A stretch of DNA of 13,602 bases from CAZPFP01 sp964585895 (GCA_964585895.1 CAZPFP010000018.1:1-13602), one strand, 5' to 3'. Positions 1 to 5,965 are shown, counted from the stretch's first letter. Numbers and translations are program-made. The notes: generated from the sequence alone by a model not told the origin.

Positions 1-420
1 CCAATAAGCGTGGTGGAAGAAGGGGATTTGCCGGAAAAAGTTTTAATTTCAAAAATAAAGCTTGATTTATTGGTTTCACCAGTCAAGGTAGTCGATAATC
101 AATGGATAATTTCGGAAAAAGGTGTTTCTTATCTCCTTGGTTCAGGCATTCCTGGTCGAGAAGGCAATGTGGTCATCTATGGTCATAATAAAAGCCATCT
201 CTTTGGTCCAATTAGATGGTTGGAAATAGGGGAGGAAATTAAGCTGATTAGCCAACGGGGAGACGAGTATATATATAGTATAGTCGAGACTAAAATTGTT
301 TCGCCTGAAACAGTTGAAGTTTTGGCTCCCACTAAAGATGCCATCCTCACTCTTTATACTTGCACCGGGTTTTTAGACCGAGAAAGATTTGTGGTCATTG
401 CTAAATTGCAACAGGATTGA
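1..420 (+). CDS. Sortase family transpeptidase, 5'-truncated by window edge
   Basis: This is the C-terminal catalytic domain of a sortase, a membrane-bound cysteine transpeptidase that joins surface proteins to envelope components or to each other. The open frame runs back to base 1, so the usual N-terminal membrane anchor should lie outside the window; the GTG at 10 is unlikely to be the true start. Counting from that GTG, the catalytic His is in YGHN (H59), the Cys in TLYTCTG (C118) and the Arg in RERF (R126), so the full triad is present with normal order and spacing. The Pro-rich entry to the barrel (PEKVLISKIKL) is also family-like. The class cannot be fixed from this fragment; D or E seems closest. 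The next gene is a CAP-domain membrane protein with its own predicted promoter. No sortase sorting signal (LPXTG-like) is visible in any neighbouring protein. Confidence 0.9.
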   Translation, partial: PISVVEEGDLPEKVLISKIKLDLLVSPVKVVDNQWIISEKGVSYLLGSGIPGREGNVVIYGHNKSHLFGPIRWLEIGEEIKLISQRGDEYIYSIVETKIVSPETVEVLAPTKDAILTLYTCTGFLDRERFVVIAKLQQD

Positions 421-426
421 AAATAG

Positions 427-435
427 TGTTATCAT
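427..435 (+). promoter_or_regulatory. Extended -10 promoter for the CAP-domain gene
   Basis: TG at 427-428, one spacer base, then TATCAT (430-435). A weak -35 candidate, TTGCAA, lies at 406-411 with an 18-base spacer, inside the end of the sortase gene. Transcription is expected near 442, two bases before the ATG at 444, so the mRNA would be nearly leaderless. The prediction is from motif and spacing only, but the pattern recurs before other genes of the window. Confidence 0.5.
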
Positions 436-443
436 GAAAACAC

Positions 444-1355
444 ATGAACCTGCTCGAATGGGTAAGGCATTTTACTGTTCCTCACCCTTCTAACAATCAT
501 AAAGCCAAGATTCTTCACCCCTCAACCCTTTCGGTGATTGTGGCTGTTTTTCTGGTTTATCAATTTGCGATTAATTTTTATCTTTTGGTTCAACCTTCGA
601 TTCTTGGTTATGCTTCGAATATTACTCCGGAACAGGTAATTGAAATTACCAATCAGAAGAGGCTGGAAAACGGCCTTTCACCCCTAACTCTTAATGGCCA
701 GCTTAGTGAAGCGGCCCAAAGAAAAGCGGGGGATATGTTTGCTTTTAATTACTGGGCTCACAATTCGCCTTCGGGCAGAAATCCCTGGTCTTTTTTTCAG
801 GAGGTGGGCTATAAATACCTTTATGCGGGCGAGAATTTGGCCAGAGATTTTATGAATTCCGGCTCAGTGGTTGACGCTTGGATGAATTCGCCTACTCACC
901 GTGATAATGTTCTTAATTCTCGTTATCAGGAAACCGGTTTGGCCGTAGTCAATGGCACTTTAGATGGGGTGGAAACAACCTTAGTGGTTCAATTATTTGG
1001 GACACCAACACCAACGACTGTCGCAAGCCAACCCGTAGTGACCAAATCAACCCCAACGCCAGCCCCGGAACTGGGCGAAGCCTCAACCATTGAAGAAAAG
1101 ATTGTTTTAGCGCCAGTGGCGATTGCCCAAGCCAAAGAAGGAACAATCGCGGCGCCTCTAACTTCTCCCTTTGCCTTAACCAAAAACTTAGTGGTTTTGA
1201 TTCTGGGAATTGTTTTAGGGGCCTTGATTTTGGATGTCATTTTGGTTTCCCAAAAGAGAATTATCCGCCTTTCCGGACGTAATTTGGCTCATTTGATTTT
1301 TATTACGATGCTTTTATTGGCCGCTATTTTAACTACTCAAGGAGCAATTTTATGA
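444..1355 (+). CDS. CAP-domain (SCP/YkwD-like) membrane-anchored protein
   Basis: A 303-residue envelope protein. One membrane helix (about 28-50) leads to an extracellular CAP domain (about 62-187), followed by a Pro/Thr-rich linker (188-215) and two C-terminal helices (about 247-268 and 282-298). The four CAP signature residues are present: His106 (YWAHNSPSG), Glu130 (AGENLA), His152 (SPTHRDNVL) and Glu163 (ETGLAVV). Bacterial CAP proteins of the YkwD kind are secreted proteins of mostly unknown activity, with roles proposed in the envelope or protein binding. Three helices around an exposed domain differ from the common secreted form. No sorting motif is seen, so it is probably not a substrate of the sortase encoded just upstream. 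No Shine-Dalgarno precedes the ATG; a promoter is predicted immediately upstream. Its last bases overlap the next gene's start (ATGA at 1352-1355). Confidence 0.9.
   Translation: MNLLEWVRHFTVPHPSNNHKAKILHPSTLSVIVAVFLVYQFAINFYLLVQPSILGYASNITPEQVIEITNQKRLENGLSPLTLNGQLSEAAQRKAGDMFAFNYWAHNSPSGRNPWSFFQEVGYKYLYAGENLARDFMNSGSVVDAWMNSPTHRDNVLNSRYQETGLAVVNGTLDGVETTLVVQLFGTPTPTTVASQPVVTKSTPTPAPELGEASTIEEKIVLAPVAIAQAKEGTIAAPLTSPFALTKNLVVLILGIVLGALILDVILVSQKRIIRLSGRNLAHLIFITMLLLAAILTTQGAIL
1339..1344 (+). promoter_or_regulatory. Shine-Dalgarno site of the small membrane protein gene
   Basis: AAGGAG with 7 bases to the ATG at 1352. It lies inside the end of the CAP gene and fixes the start of the next gene. 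It contrasts with the promoter-proximal genes of the window, which lack such a site. Confidence 0.75.
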
Positions 1356-1603
1356 GCAAGGATTTAAAACACTATATGGCTTTGATTGCTTTTTTATCAT
1401 TTGGTTTGGCTTTCTTTCTGATTTTCAACTACAACCGCCAGGTTCAAATAGGAATTACTTTGGTGATGGCCGCTGTTTATGTTGTTTGGGGAATTGTTCA
1501 TCATCAGGTTAAAAAAGAATTTCATCTAAGAATTATTTTAGAGTATGTTTTAGTGGCTTTTGTGGCCAGTGTGGTAATGATTTTTCTTCTGATGAGGACT
1601 TGA
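1352..1603 (+). CDS. Small three-helix membrane protein of unknown function
   Basis: An 83-residue hydrophobic protein with three predicted membrane helices (about 8-25, 32-50 and 62-80) and a short basic loop containing HHQVKKEFH between helices two and three. I do not recognise a named family. The start is well supported by an AAGGAG site and by the 4-base ATGA overlap with the CAP gene, so the two are co-transcribed and probably translationally coupled. The gene is followed 13 bases later by a terminator-like hairpin, which makes it the last gene of its operon. The reading frame stays open after the TGA until 1717, but there is no early start codon and TGA is a normal stop in this genome, so the 83-residue form is taken as complete. 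A role in the envelope next to the CAP protein is inferred from position only. Confidence 0.8.
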   Translation: MSKDLKHYMALIAFLSFGLAFFLIFNYNRQVQIGITLVMAAVYVVWGIVHHQVKKEFHLRIILEYVLVAFVASVVMIFLLMRT

Positions 1604-1616
1604 TATAGTTTCGCCC

Positions 1617-1657
1617 AAAAAGAAGATGGACTCCTTCGGTCAATCATCCTTCTTTTT
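1617..1657 (+). terminator. Terminator-like hairpin after the CAP operon
   Basis: The arms AAAAAGAAG (1617-1625) and CTTCTTTTT (1649-1657) form a 9-base-pair stem. ATG (1626-1628) and CAT (1645-1647) extend it past one bulged C (1648), and the apex is a short loop containing CTTCGG. The right arm ends in a T-rich run, as in an intrinsic terminator, and the A-rich left arm means it could also work in the opposite direction. The stem is imperfect, so strength is uncertain. Confidence 0.55.
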
Positions 1658-1746
1658 CCGGAACAGGCCCAAGAATTTGGTGAGGCAGTGGGCGAAGTGG
1701 CGGCTAAATTGGGCTAAATCAAGGGTTTGGCGATAAACCAATTTTA

Positions 1747-1755
1747 TGGTAAAAT
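1747..1755 (+). promoter_or_regulatory. Extended -10 promoter for the ykuK-like gene
   Basis: TGG followed by TAAAAT (1750-1755), a near-consensus extended -10. The expected transcript start is near 1762-1763 and the ATG is at 1765, giving a leader of about 0 to 3 bases. No clear -35 is visible. Confidence 0.65.
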
Positions 1756-1764
1756 TAGCCCCGT

Positions 1765-2262
1765 ATGAGGGCAGGAAATTTTTTTATCAGTCCCAGTAAG
1801 GGCAAGATGGCTATCGATGAGGTGGTTGATGATTTAGTGGCTTTTATGGGTGAAGAGCCGGATTTTTCTTATCGTTTGGTGATTGGTACCGACTCTAAGA
1901 GTAATAAATTGAACGGAAAGCAAAAAGTTGGTTTTGTGACCGCGGTGGTCATTCACCGAAAAGGTAAAGGAGGGCGCTATTTCTGGCAGAAGAAGAAGGT
2001 TGGTAATTTAAAAAGCTTGAGAGATAAAATTTATACCGAGACTTTACTTTCGATTCATTTAGCGGAAAAAATTGTTCCCCAAATTACCCAAAGGTTAAAT
2101 GGGGAAAGATATAAATTGGAAATTCATATTGATGTTGGTGATGTTGGTCCCACTCGAGAAATGATTAAAGAGGTGGTGGGTATGGTTAATGGTAATGGTT
2201 TTGTTGCTAAGACTAAACCTGAGGCTTATGGAGCCTTTGTGGTAGCCGATAAATACACATAA
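1765..2262 (+). CDS. ykuK: YkuK-family (DUF458) RNase H-like protein
   Basis: A 165-residue protein matching the YkuK/DUF458 family, predicted to have an RNase H/RuvC-like fold and possibly nuclease activity; its biological substrate is not established. The acidic positions expected of such a fold are visible: Asp43 in IGTDSKS, Glu92 in YTETLL, Asp123 in IHIDVG and Asp162 in VVADKYT. The tail with EVVGMVNGNGF and KPEAYGAFVVADKY is strongly family-like. Length is typical. The ATG at 1765 is the only sensible start and has no Shine-Dalgarno; a near-consensus extended -10 sits so close that the mRNA should be leaderless. It is followed after 28 bases by lemA in the same direction, with no terminator between, so read-through into lemA and its partner is likely. 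No functional link between them is known to me. Confidence 0.85.
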   Translation: MRAGNFFISPSKGKMAIDEVVDDLVAFMGEEPDFSYRLVIGTDSKSNKLNGKQKVGFVTAVVIHRKGKGGRYFWQKKKVGNLKSLRDKIYTETLLSIHLAEKIVPQITQRLNGERYKLEIHIDVGDVGPTREMIKEVVGMVNGNGFVAKTKPEAYGAFVVADKYT

Positions 2263-2277
2263 ATAATTAATCTGAGA

Positions 2278-2286
2278 GGGGGTGAG
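2278..2286 (+). promoter_or_regulatory. Strong Shine-Dalgarno that selects a TTG start for lemA
   Basis: GGGGGTGAG differs by one base from the long anti-Shine-Dalgarno complement GGAGGTGA. It ends 4 bases before the TTG at 2291 but overlaps the GTG at 2282, so it can serve only the TTG. Confidence 0.6.
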
Positions 2287-2290
2287 AAGT

Positions 2291-2863
2291 TTGAAGAAAA
2301 TTTGGATTGTTATTGGAGCAATCATCATTTTTTTAGCTTTAAGTTTAATTGCTTTTTACAACAATTTAATTACCCAAACTCAGGCAGTTGATAATCAGTG
2401 GGCTCAGGTAGAAACTCAATATCAACGTCGCTTTGATTTAATTCCTAATTTAGTCAAATCAGTCGAAGGCATCATGACCCAAGAACAAGCAGTTTTTGGT
2501 GAGATTGCTGAAGCCAGAACTAGATATTCCGGAGCGGCGTCAGTTGATGAAAAAGCAGGAGCGGCAACGCAATTAGAATCTGCTTTAGGGCGTTTGTTAG
2601 TGATTATGGAGAATTATCCTGAATTAAAATCAGCCGAAAATGTTTCTCAATTAATGGATGAGTTGGCGGGAACGGAAAACCGGGTGGCGGTGGAAAGACG
2701 GCGTTATAATGATTTAGTTCGAGATTACAATACGACCATCAAGAAGTTTCCTGCTAATTTAATTGCCGGAACATTTGGTTTTAATGAGCGGTTCTTTTTT
2801 GAAGCCGCCGAAGGGGCTGAACAAGCACCTGAGGTTGAAATTAACCCAACTAAGCCTGAGTGA
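2291..2863 (+). CDS. lemA: LemA family protein
   Basis: A LemA protein of 190 residues: an N-terminal membrane helix (about 4-22) followed by a soluble, mostly helical domain facing outside or into the wall space. The family signature is plain: NNLITQTQAVDNQWAQVE, then YQRRFDLIPNLVKSVEGI, then RRRYNDLVRDYNTTIKKFP and a C-terminal GFNERFFF. The molecular function of LemA is not settled. In many bacteria it is encoded beside a TPM-domain protein, as here. I choose TTG 2291 because the strong Shine-Dalgarno fits it, and the resulting MKKIWIVIG is a typical LemA start; GTG 2282 would add three residues. The stop TGA (2861-2863) overlaps the ATG of the next gene by one base (TGATG), implying translational coupling. 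The C-terminal 20 or so residues are acidic and Pro-containing and probably disordered. Confidence 0.9.
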   Translation: MKKIWIVIGAIIIFLALSLIAFYNNLITQTQAVDNQWAQVETQYQRRFDLIPNLVKSVEGIMTQEQAVFGEIAEARTRYSGAASVDEKAGAATQLESALGRLLVIMENYPELKSAENVSQLMDELAGTENRVAVERRRYNDLVRDYNTTIKKFPANLIAGTFGFNERFFFEAAEGAEQAPEVEINPTKPE

Positions 2864-3747
2864 TGAAAATTTTTAAGTTTTTACTTCTGTTTCTACTGGG
2901 ATTTTTCCTAGTTGCTTTGCCTGTTTGGGCTCAAGATTTTCCTGAGCCGGTTGGCTATGTTAATGACTTCGCTCAAATTTTATCTCCCTCTTATCGTCAA
3001 TCTTTAGAACAAGAATTAGTTGATTTTGATAATGAAACTACCACAGAAATTGCGGTGGCAACCATTGATTCTTTGGGAGATAACTCTCTTGAAGATTATG
3101 CCGTTCGTTTATTTGAAGATTGGAAAATTGGCAAAGAAGAGAAGGACAACGGACTTCTAATCTTGATTATCGTGGAGGAACGCCAGGTTCGAGTTGAAGT
3201 TGGTTATGGTTTGGAACCAATTATTACTGATGGTCGGGCCGGAAAAATCATTCGGGAGCAGATGAGACCAGCTTTCAGAGAAGATAATTATGATCAGGGA
3301 GTTGAAGTTGCGGTTGGGCAAATCAAAGATTATATTCGTTCAGGAGAGCCTCCGACGGGAGCAGAGGCGGCTCAGGAAAAAACAACCTCGGCTTTACCTC
3401 TGATTATCTTTGCTGGAATTATTCTGATTTATATTTCTTCTTTCTTAGCTCGAAGTAAGCGTTTTTGGCCGGGAGGAGTAATTGGCGGTCTTTTCGGAGC
3501 GATTTTTGGAATTATTATTGGCGGTATTCTTACTGTTATTCTTTCTGCATTTGGCTTGGGGTTAATTGGTTTAATTCTTGATTTTATTCTTTCTAAAAAC
3601 TACAAGAAACTGAAGAAAAAAAAGAAAAAGACGGGATTTTTCTCCAGCTGGGGTGGTTTCTCGGGAGGAGGCGGTGGTGGGGGTGGAGGTTTTGGCGGTT
3701 TTGGCGGCGGTTCATCTGGTGGGGGCGGAGCGAGTGGGGGTTGGTAA
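2863..3747 (+). CDS. TPM-domain (YgcG/PsbP32-like) membrane protein
   Basis: A 294-residue envelope protein. It begins with a signal peptide or signal anchor (1-23, VWAQD at the possible cleavage site), then has a TPM domain (about 30-160) with GYVNDFAQILS, WKIGKEEKDNGLLILI and VEVGYGLEPIITDG. Three membrane helices follow (about 177-195 and two within 204-243), then a lysine-rich stretch (245-257) and a glycine-rich tail with aromatic residues (262-294) ending GGW. This layout is standard for the YgcG-like group that pairs with LemA; the TPM domain is thought to be a small phosphatase-like or binding fold, but the cellular role is open. ATG 2863 is preferred over GTG 2860 because it forms the TGATG junction with lemA and gives a clean signal peptide. 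The terminal TGG-TAA is also part of the next gene's promoter. Confidence 0.88.
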   Translation: MKIFKFLLLFLLGFFLVALPVWAQDFPEPVGYVNDFAQILSPSYRQSLEQELVDFDNETTTEIAVATIDSLGDNSLEDYAVRLFEDWKIGKEEKDNGLLILIIVEERQVRVEVGYGLEPIITDGRAGKIIREQMRPAFREDNYDQGVEVAVGQIKDYIRSGEPPTGAEAAQEKTTSALPLIIFAGIILIYISSFLARSKRFWPGGVIGGLFGAIFGIIIGGILTVILSAFGLGLIGLILDFILSKNYKKLKKKKKKTGFFSSWGGFSGGGGGGGGGFGGFGGGSSGGGGASGGW

Positions 3748-3750
3748 AAT
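3742..3750 (+). promoter_or_regulatory. Extended -10 promoter embedded in the TPM gene's stop
   Basis: TGG TAAAAT, identical in sequence to the element at 1747-1755. Here TGG is the last Trp codon and TAA the stop of the upstream gene. The first transcribed base is predicted at about 3757, exactly the A of the next gene's ATG, so the mRNA should be leaderless. The region upstream is a GC-rich glycine repeat with no -35. Confidence 0.6.
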
Positions 3751-3756
3751 AATAAT

Positions 3757-4305
3757 ATGAGAAAAAACAAGATTAAACCAATTGCTCCAGAAAAAATAAA
3801 AATTAAAGGCGTTAAAGCTTTAAAAAGAAATATTTTTTATGATCCAAGGGGGTTTTTAATTGAGACTTTTGCTTCTTTTAAGGAAAAAGGAAAAAGCGTT
3901 TACAGCTATAATTCAGTTACCCGGCCAGGTCAAGCAAGAGACAAAGATCAATATCATTTTCATAAACACCAAAAAGATCGTTTTACCATTATCCAGGGAA
4001 TAATGTGGATTTTACTTTTGGACATGAGAAAAAGGTCATCTACTTATGGGATGCTTCAAGTAGTTGAAGCAAAAGGAGCAGATTTAAAAATAAAAACTAA
4101 AAAAACTGCTCCGGTTTATACGATCACCATTCCTGAAGGTGTTTATCATGGCATTATGGCGCCTGGACCAGGAGAAGCAGAATTAGTTAATCATCCGACC
4201 AAAAAATATGACCCTAATGATGAAGGAAGAATTTCTTTTAAAGAAATTAAAGTTGATTCTTTAGGGAAAAAGCATTTTGATTGGGATTTAGTTAAACGAA
4301 AATGA
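3757..4305 (+). CDS. Cupin-type RmlC-like sugar epimerase
   Basis: A 182-residue single-domain protein resembling dTDP-4-dehydrorhamnose 3,5-epimerase (RmlC), an enzyme of nucleotide-sugar modification. Family-like segments in order: FYDPRGFLIETF (27-38), YNSVTRPGQ (51-59), the histidine cluster HFHKHQ (67-72), GIMWILLLDMRKRSSTYG (81-98) and IPEGVYHG (125-132). The usual RGxHxQ catalytic motif is replaced by a His-rich DQYHFHKHQ version, so either the catalytic base is one of His67, His69 or His71, or the enzyme does a related cupin reaction such as sugar isomerisation. The epimerase call is therefore tentative, while the cupin sugar-enzyme fold is firmer. It overlaps the RmlD-like reductase gene by 4 bases (ATGA), which supports a shared nucleotide-sugar pathway. 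No RmlA or RmlB gene is in the window. No Shine-Dalgarno; predicted leaderless. Confidence 0.75.
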   Translation: MRKNKIKPIAPEKIKIKGVKALKRNIFYDPRGFLIETFASFKEKGKSVYSYNSVTRPGQARDKDQYHFHKHQKDRFTIIQGIMWILLLDMRKRSSTYGMLQVVEAKGADLKIKTKKTAPVYTITIPEGVYHGIMAPGPGEAELVNHPTKKYDPNDEGRISFKEIKVDSLGKKHFDWDLVKRK

Positions 4306-5189
4306 AAAAAGTTTTAGGGACCGGCTTATCAGGGCTTGTTGGCACAAAGATAGTCGAGCTTCTAAAAAAGAATTTTGAATTTCAAAACCTAGATTTAACT
4401 ACAGGGATTGATATTACTAAAAAAAAGCAATTAGAAAAAGAAATTTCTTCCAGCCAAACTGATACCCTAGTTCATTTGGCTGCTTTTACTGATGTTAATC
4501 AGGCTTGGGAACAGCGAAACAATAAAAAAGGGATTTGTTATCAAGTTAATGTTATTGGCACGCGTCATCTTACTGAATTATGCCAGCAGTACAATAAATA
4601 TTTGATTTATTTTTCAACGGATTTTGTTTTTGATGGTAAAAGAAAGACGCCTTACAAAGAAATAGACAAACCTCATCCAATTGAATGGTATGGGCAGACA
4701 AAATACTGGGCTGAAGAAGAAATCAAAAAAGCCATAGATAATTTCTGCATTTTAAGAATTGCTTTTCCTTATCGGGCAAAATTTCAACCGAAAGTTGATC
4801 TTATAAGGAAGATGATTAAAAGTTTTGAACAAAAAAATCTTTATCCCATGTTCACTGATCAAATCACCACTCCGACCTTTATTGATGATATTGTTTATGG
4901 ATTAGAAAAAGTTATTGAAGTTAAGCCAAAAGGAATTTTTCATTTAGTGGCCTCAAGTTTTCAATCGCCTTATGATTTGGCTATAGAGATAGCAGATGTT
5001 TTTGGTTTTGATAAAAAACTAGTAAAAAAAGGTTCTTTAGCCGAATATCAAAAAAAACAATCCAGTTCATCTCGACTTTGGCATCAATATTTAGGTCTTT
5101 CTAATAAGAAAATTAAACAAGAATTGGGGATTGAGATGAGTACTTTAAGAAAAGGATTAGAGAAAATGAAAGCTCAATTAGTTGATTAA
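4302..5189 (+). CDS. RmlD-like NAD(P)-dependent sugar reductase/epimerase
   Basis: A 295-residue extended short-chain dehydrogenase, closest in pattern to dTDP-4-dehydrorhamnose reductase (RmlD). A Rossmann-fold nucleotide site is seen as GLSGLVG (8-14); the mid-domain VHLAAFTDVNQAWE (57-70), the catalytic Ser region FSTDFVFDG (104-112) and the catalytic Tyr130/Lys134 in WYGQTK are all present. The C-terminal part carries TDQITTPTFIDDIVYGLEK, which fits RmlD substrate-domain structure. Length is typical. It is coupled by ATGA overlap to the cupin epimerase-like gene, the same order of activities as rmlC-rmlD, so a dTDP-deoxysugar or similar precursor for the neighbouring glycosyltransferases is a reasonable inference. 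The exact substrate cannot be told. Its TAA stop shares bases with the stop of convergent trmD, and no terminator lies between them. Confidence 0.8.
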   Translation: MKKVLGTGLSGLVGTKIVELLKKNFEFQNLDLTTGIDITKKKQLEKEISSSQTDTLVHLAAFTDVNQAWEQRNNKKGICYQVNVIGTRHLTELCQQYNKYLIYFSTDFVFDGKRKTPYKEIDKPHPIEWYGQTKYWAEEEIKKAIDNFCILRIAFPYRAKFQPKVDLIRKMIKSFEQKNLYPMFTDQITTPTFIDDIVYGLEKVIEVKPKGIFHLVASSFQSPYDLAIEIADVFGFDKKLVKKGSLAEYQKKQSSSSRLWHQYLGLSNKKIKQELGIEMSTLRKGLEKMKAQLVD

Positions 5190-5851
5190 AGTAAGTCAGG
5201 TCTTCTTTTTTTAGTTTTTTCTTTGGCTTTTTTCTTTTGCCATCCGGCGATTTTTTTGTGGTTTCCAGAAAGGAGAATTTCTGGTACTTGCTGGCCTTTA
5301 AAATTGGCTGGGCGGGTGTATTGAGGGTATTCAAGTAAATTATTTGAAAAAGACTCATCTTGAACAGCCTCTTTTTTTTCTAAAACCTTAGGAATTAACC
5401 TGACGATTGTGTCAACCACCACCATTGCGGGCAATTCACCACCAGTCAAAATATAATCGCCAATGGAAATTTCTTCATCAACCAAATGTTCTCTAATTCT
5501 TTCGTCCACCCCTTCGTAATGACCGCAGATAAAGACTAAGTGTTTTTCTTTTGAAAGTTTTTGGGCTAAGGGTTGACTGAAAATCTTCCCCTGAGGCGTC
5601 AAAAGAATCACTTTGGTTTCTTTCCGGCGCAATTCTTTTAAAGCCTGGTCAATCGGTTCAACCATTAGAATCATGCCGACCCCGCCGCCAAAAGGACGGT
5701 TGTCGACGGTTTTATGTTTGTCTTTGGCCCACGCCCTCAAATTATGGATTTTTATCTCTACCAACTTTTTTTCTTGGGCTCGTTTAATCATACTTTCGTC
5801 AAACGGACCTTTAAACATTTCTGGAAAAAGAGTGAGGATATCAATTTTCAT
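5186..5851 (-). CDS. trmD: tRNA (guanine-N1-)-methyltransferase
   Basis: TrmD methylates N1 of G37 in tRNAs that have G at 36 and 37, using S-adenosylmethionine, and so prevents +1 frameshifting; it is a cytoplasmic dimer with a knotted SPOUT fold. All hallmarks are present in the 221 residues: MKIDILTLFPEMF at the start, DNRPFGGGVGMI, LLTPQGKIFSQ, the knot segments FICGHYEGVDERI and ISIGDYILTGGELPAMVVVD, and the C-terminal YTRPANFKGQQVPEILLSGNH. The end is short and Lys/Arg-rich. I choose the second of two adjacent ATGs because it gives the standard N terminus; the first (5854-5852) adds one Met. In many bacteria trmD lies with rpsP, rimM and rplS; here it stands alone, minus-strand, between sugar genes. 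Its own extended -10 is predicted at 5933-5941, leaving a leader of about 72-75 bases without a clear Shine-Dalgarno. Confidence 0.97.
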   Translation of the reverse strand: MKIDILTLFPEMFKGPFDESMIKRAQEKKLVEIKIHNLRAWAKDKHKTVDNRPFGGGVGMILMVEPIDQALKELRRKETKVILLTPQGKIFSQPLAQKLSKEKHLVFICGHYEGVDERIREHLVDEEISIGDYILTGGELPAMVVVDTIVRLIPKVLEKKEAVQDESFSNNLLEYPQYTRPANFKGQQVPEILLSGNHKKIAGWQKKKAKEKTKKRRPDLL

Positions 5852-5888
5852 CATTGGGTTGTATTTCGGTTAGAAACAAACTTTTTGA

Positions 5889-5899
5889 GCCCAAAGGGC
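5889..5899 (-). other. Small hairpin in the trmD leader
   Basis: GCCC (5889-5892), a 3-base loop and GGGC (5896-5899) form a short stem in the predicted trmD 5' leader, extendable by three A-T pairs beyond two mismatches. It is too small to call a regulator; it is noted because the leader is otherwise featureless and AT-rich. Confidence 0.3.
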
Positions 5900-5932
5900 G
5901 AAAATATCAAAGTTGTTTAAACTTAATAGTTT

Positions 5933-5941
5933 ATTTTACCA
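5933..5941 (-). promoter_or_regulatory. Extended -10 promoter for trmD
   Basis: Read on the minus strand this is TGG TAAAAT, identical to the elements at 1747 and 3742. The predicted transcript start is near 5926, giving a leader of about 72 to 75 bases. The element faces away from the glycosyltransferase promoter only 8 bases to its right. Confidence 0.6.
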
Positions 5942-5949
5942 GGATTTTC

Positions 5950-5958
5950 TGTTAGAGT
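5950..5958 (+). promoter_or_regulatory. Extended -10 promoter of the glycosylation locus
   Basis: TGT followed by TAGAGT (5953-5958), a weaker match to TATAAT but with the TG extension. The predicted transcript start at about 5965 is one base before the ATG at 5966, again a nearly leaderless arrangement. Confidence 0.45.
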
Positions 5959-5965
5959 AAAAGAT

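Larger units (their letters stand above)
1604..1764 (+). other. Intergenic stretch with a coding-like remnant
   Basis: Apart from the hairpin (1617-1657) and the promoter (1747-1755), this gap holds an open frame from 1604 to the TAA at 1715-1717, in the same frame as the 83-residue gene upstream. Its last part reads FPEQAQEFGEAVGEVAAKLG, which has the composition of a real amphipathic protein tail rather than random translation. No start codon with a ribosome site is present before it. It may be the decayed end of a lost gene, or chance. No function can be given. Confidence 0.3.

Noticed and set aside
989..1240. Minus-strand open frame inside the CAP gene
   Set aside because: It mirrors the Pro/Thr/Ala-rich linker and hydrophobic helix of the sense gene, which keeps the reverse strand open by composition.
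1601..1717. TGA recoding (code 25) that would extend the 83-residue protein
   Set aside because: Several well-defined genes in the window end at TGA with correct family length, and Trp and Gly use normal codons, so TGA is a stop here.
1626..1736. A 36-codon open frame starting ATG 1626
   Set aside because: It begins inside the terminator-like stem, has no ribosome site, and its translation is rich in Trp and Arg without any recognisable pattern.
5613..5920. Plus-strand open frames opposite the start of trmD
   Set aside because: They lie antisense to a clear trmD and its leader, with no family features or ribosome site.
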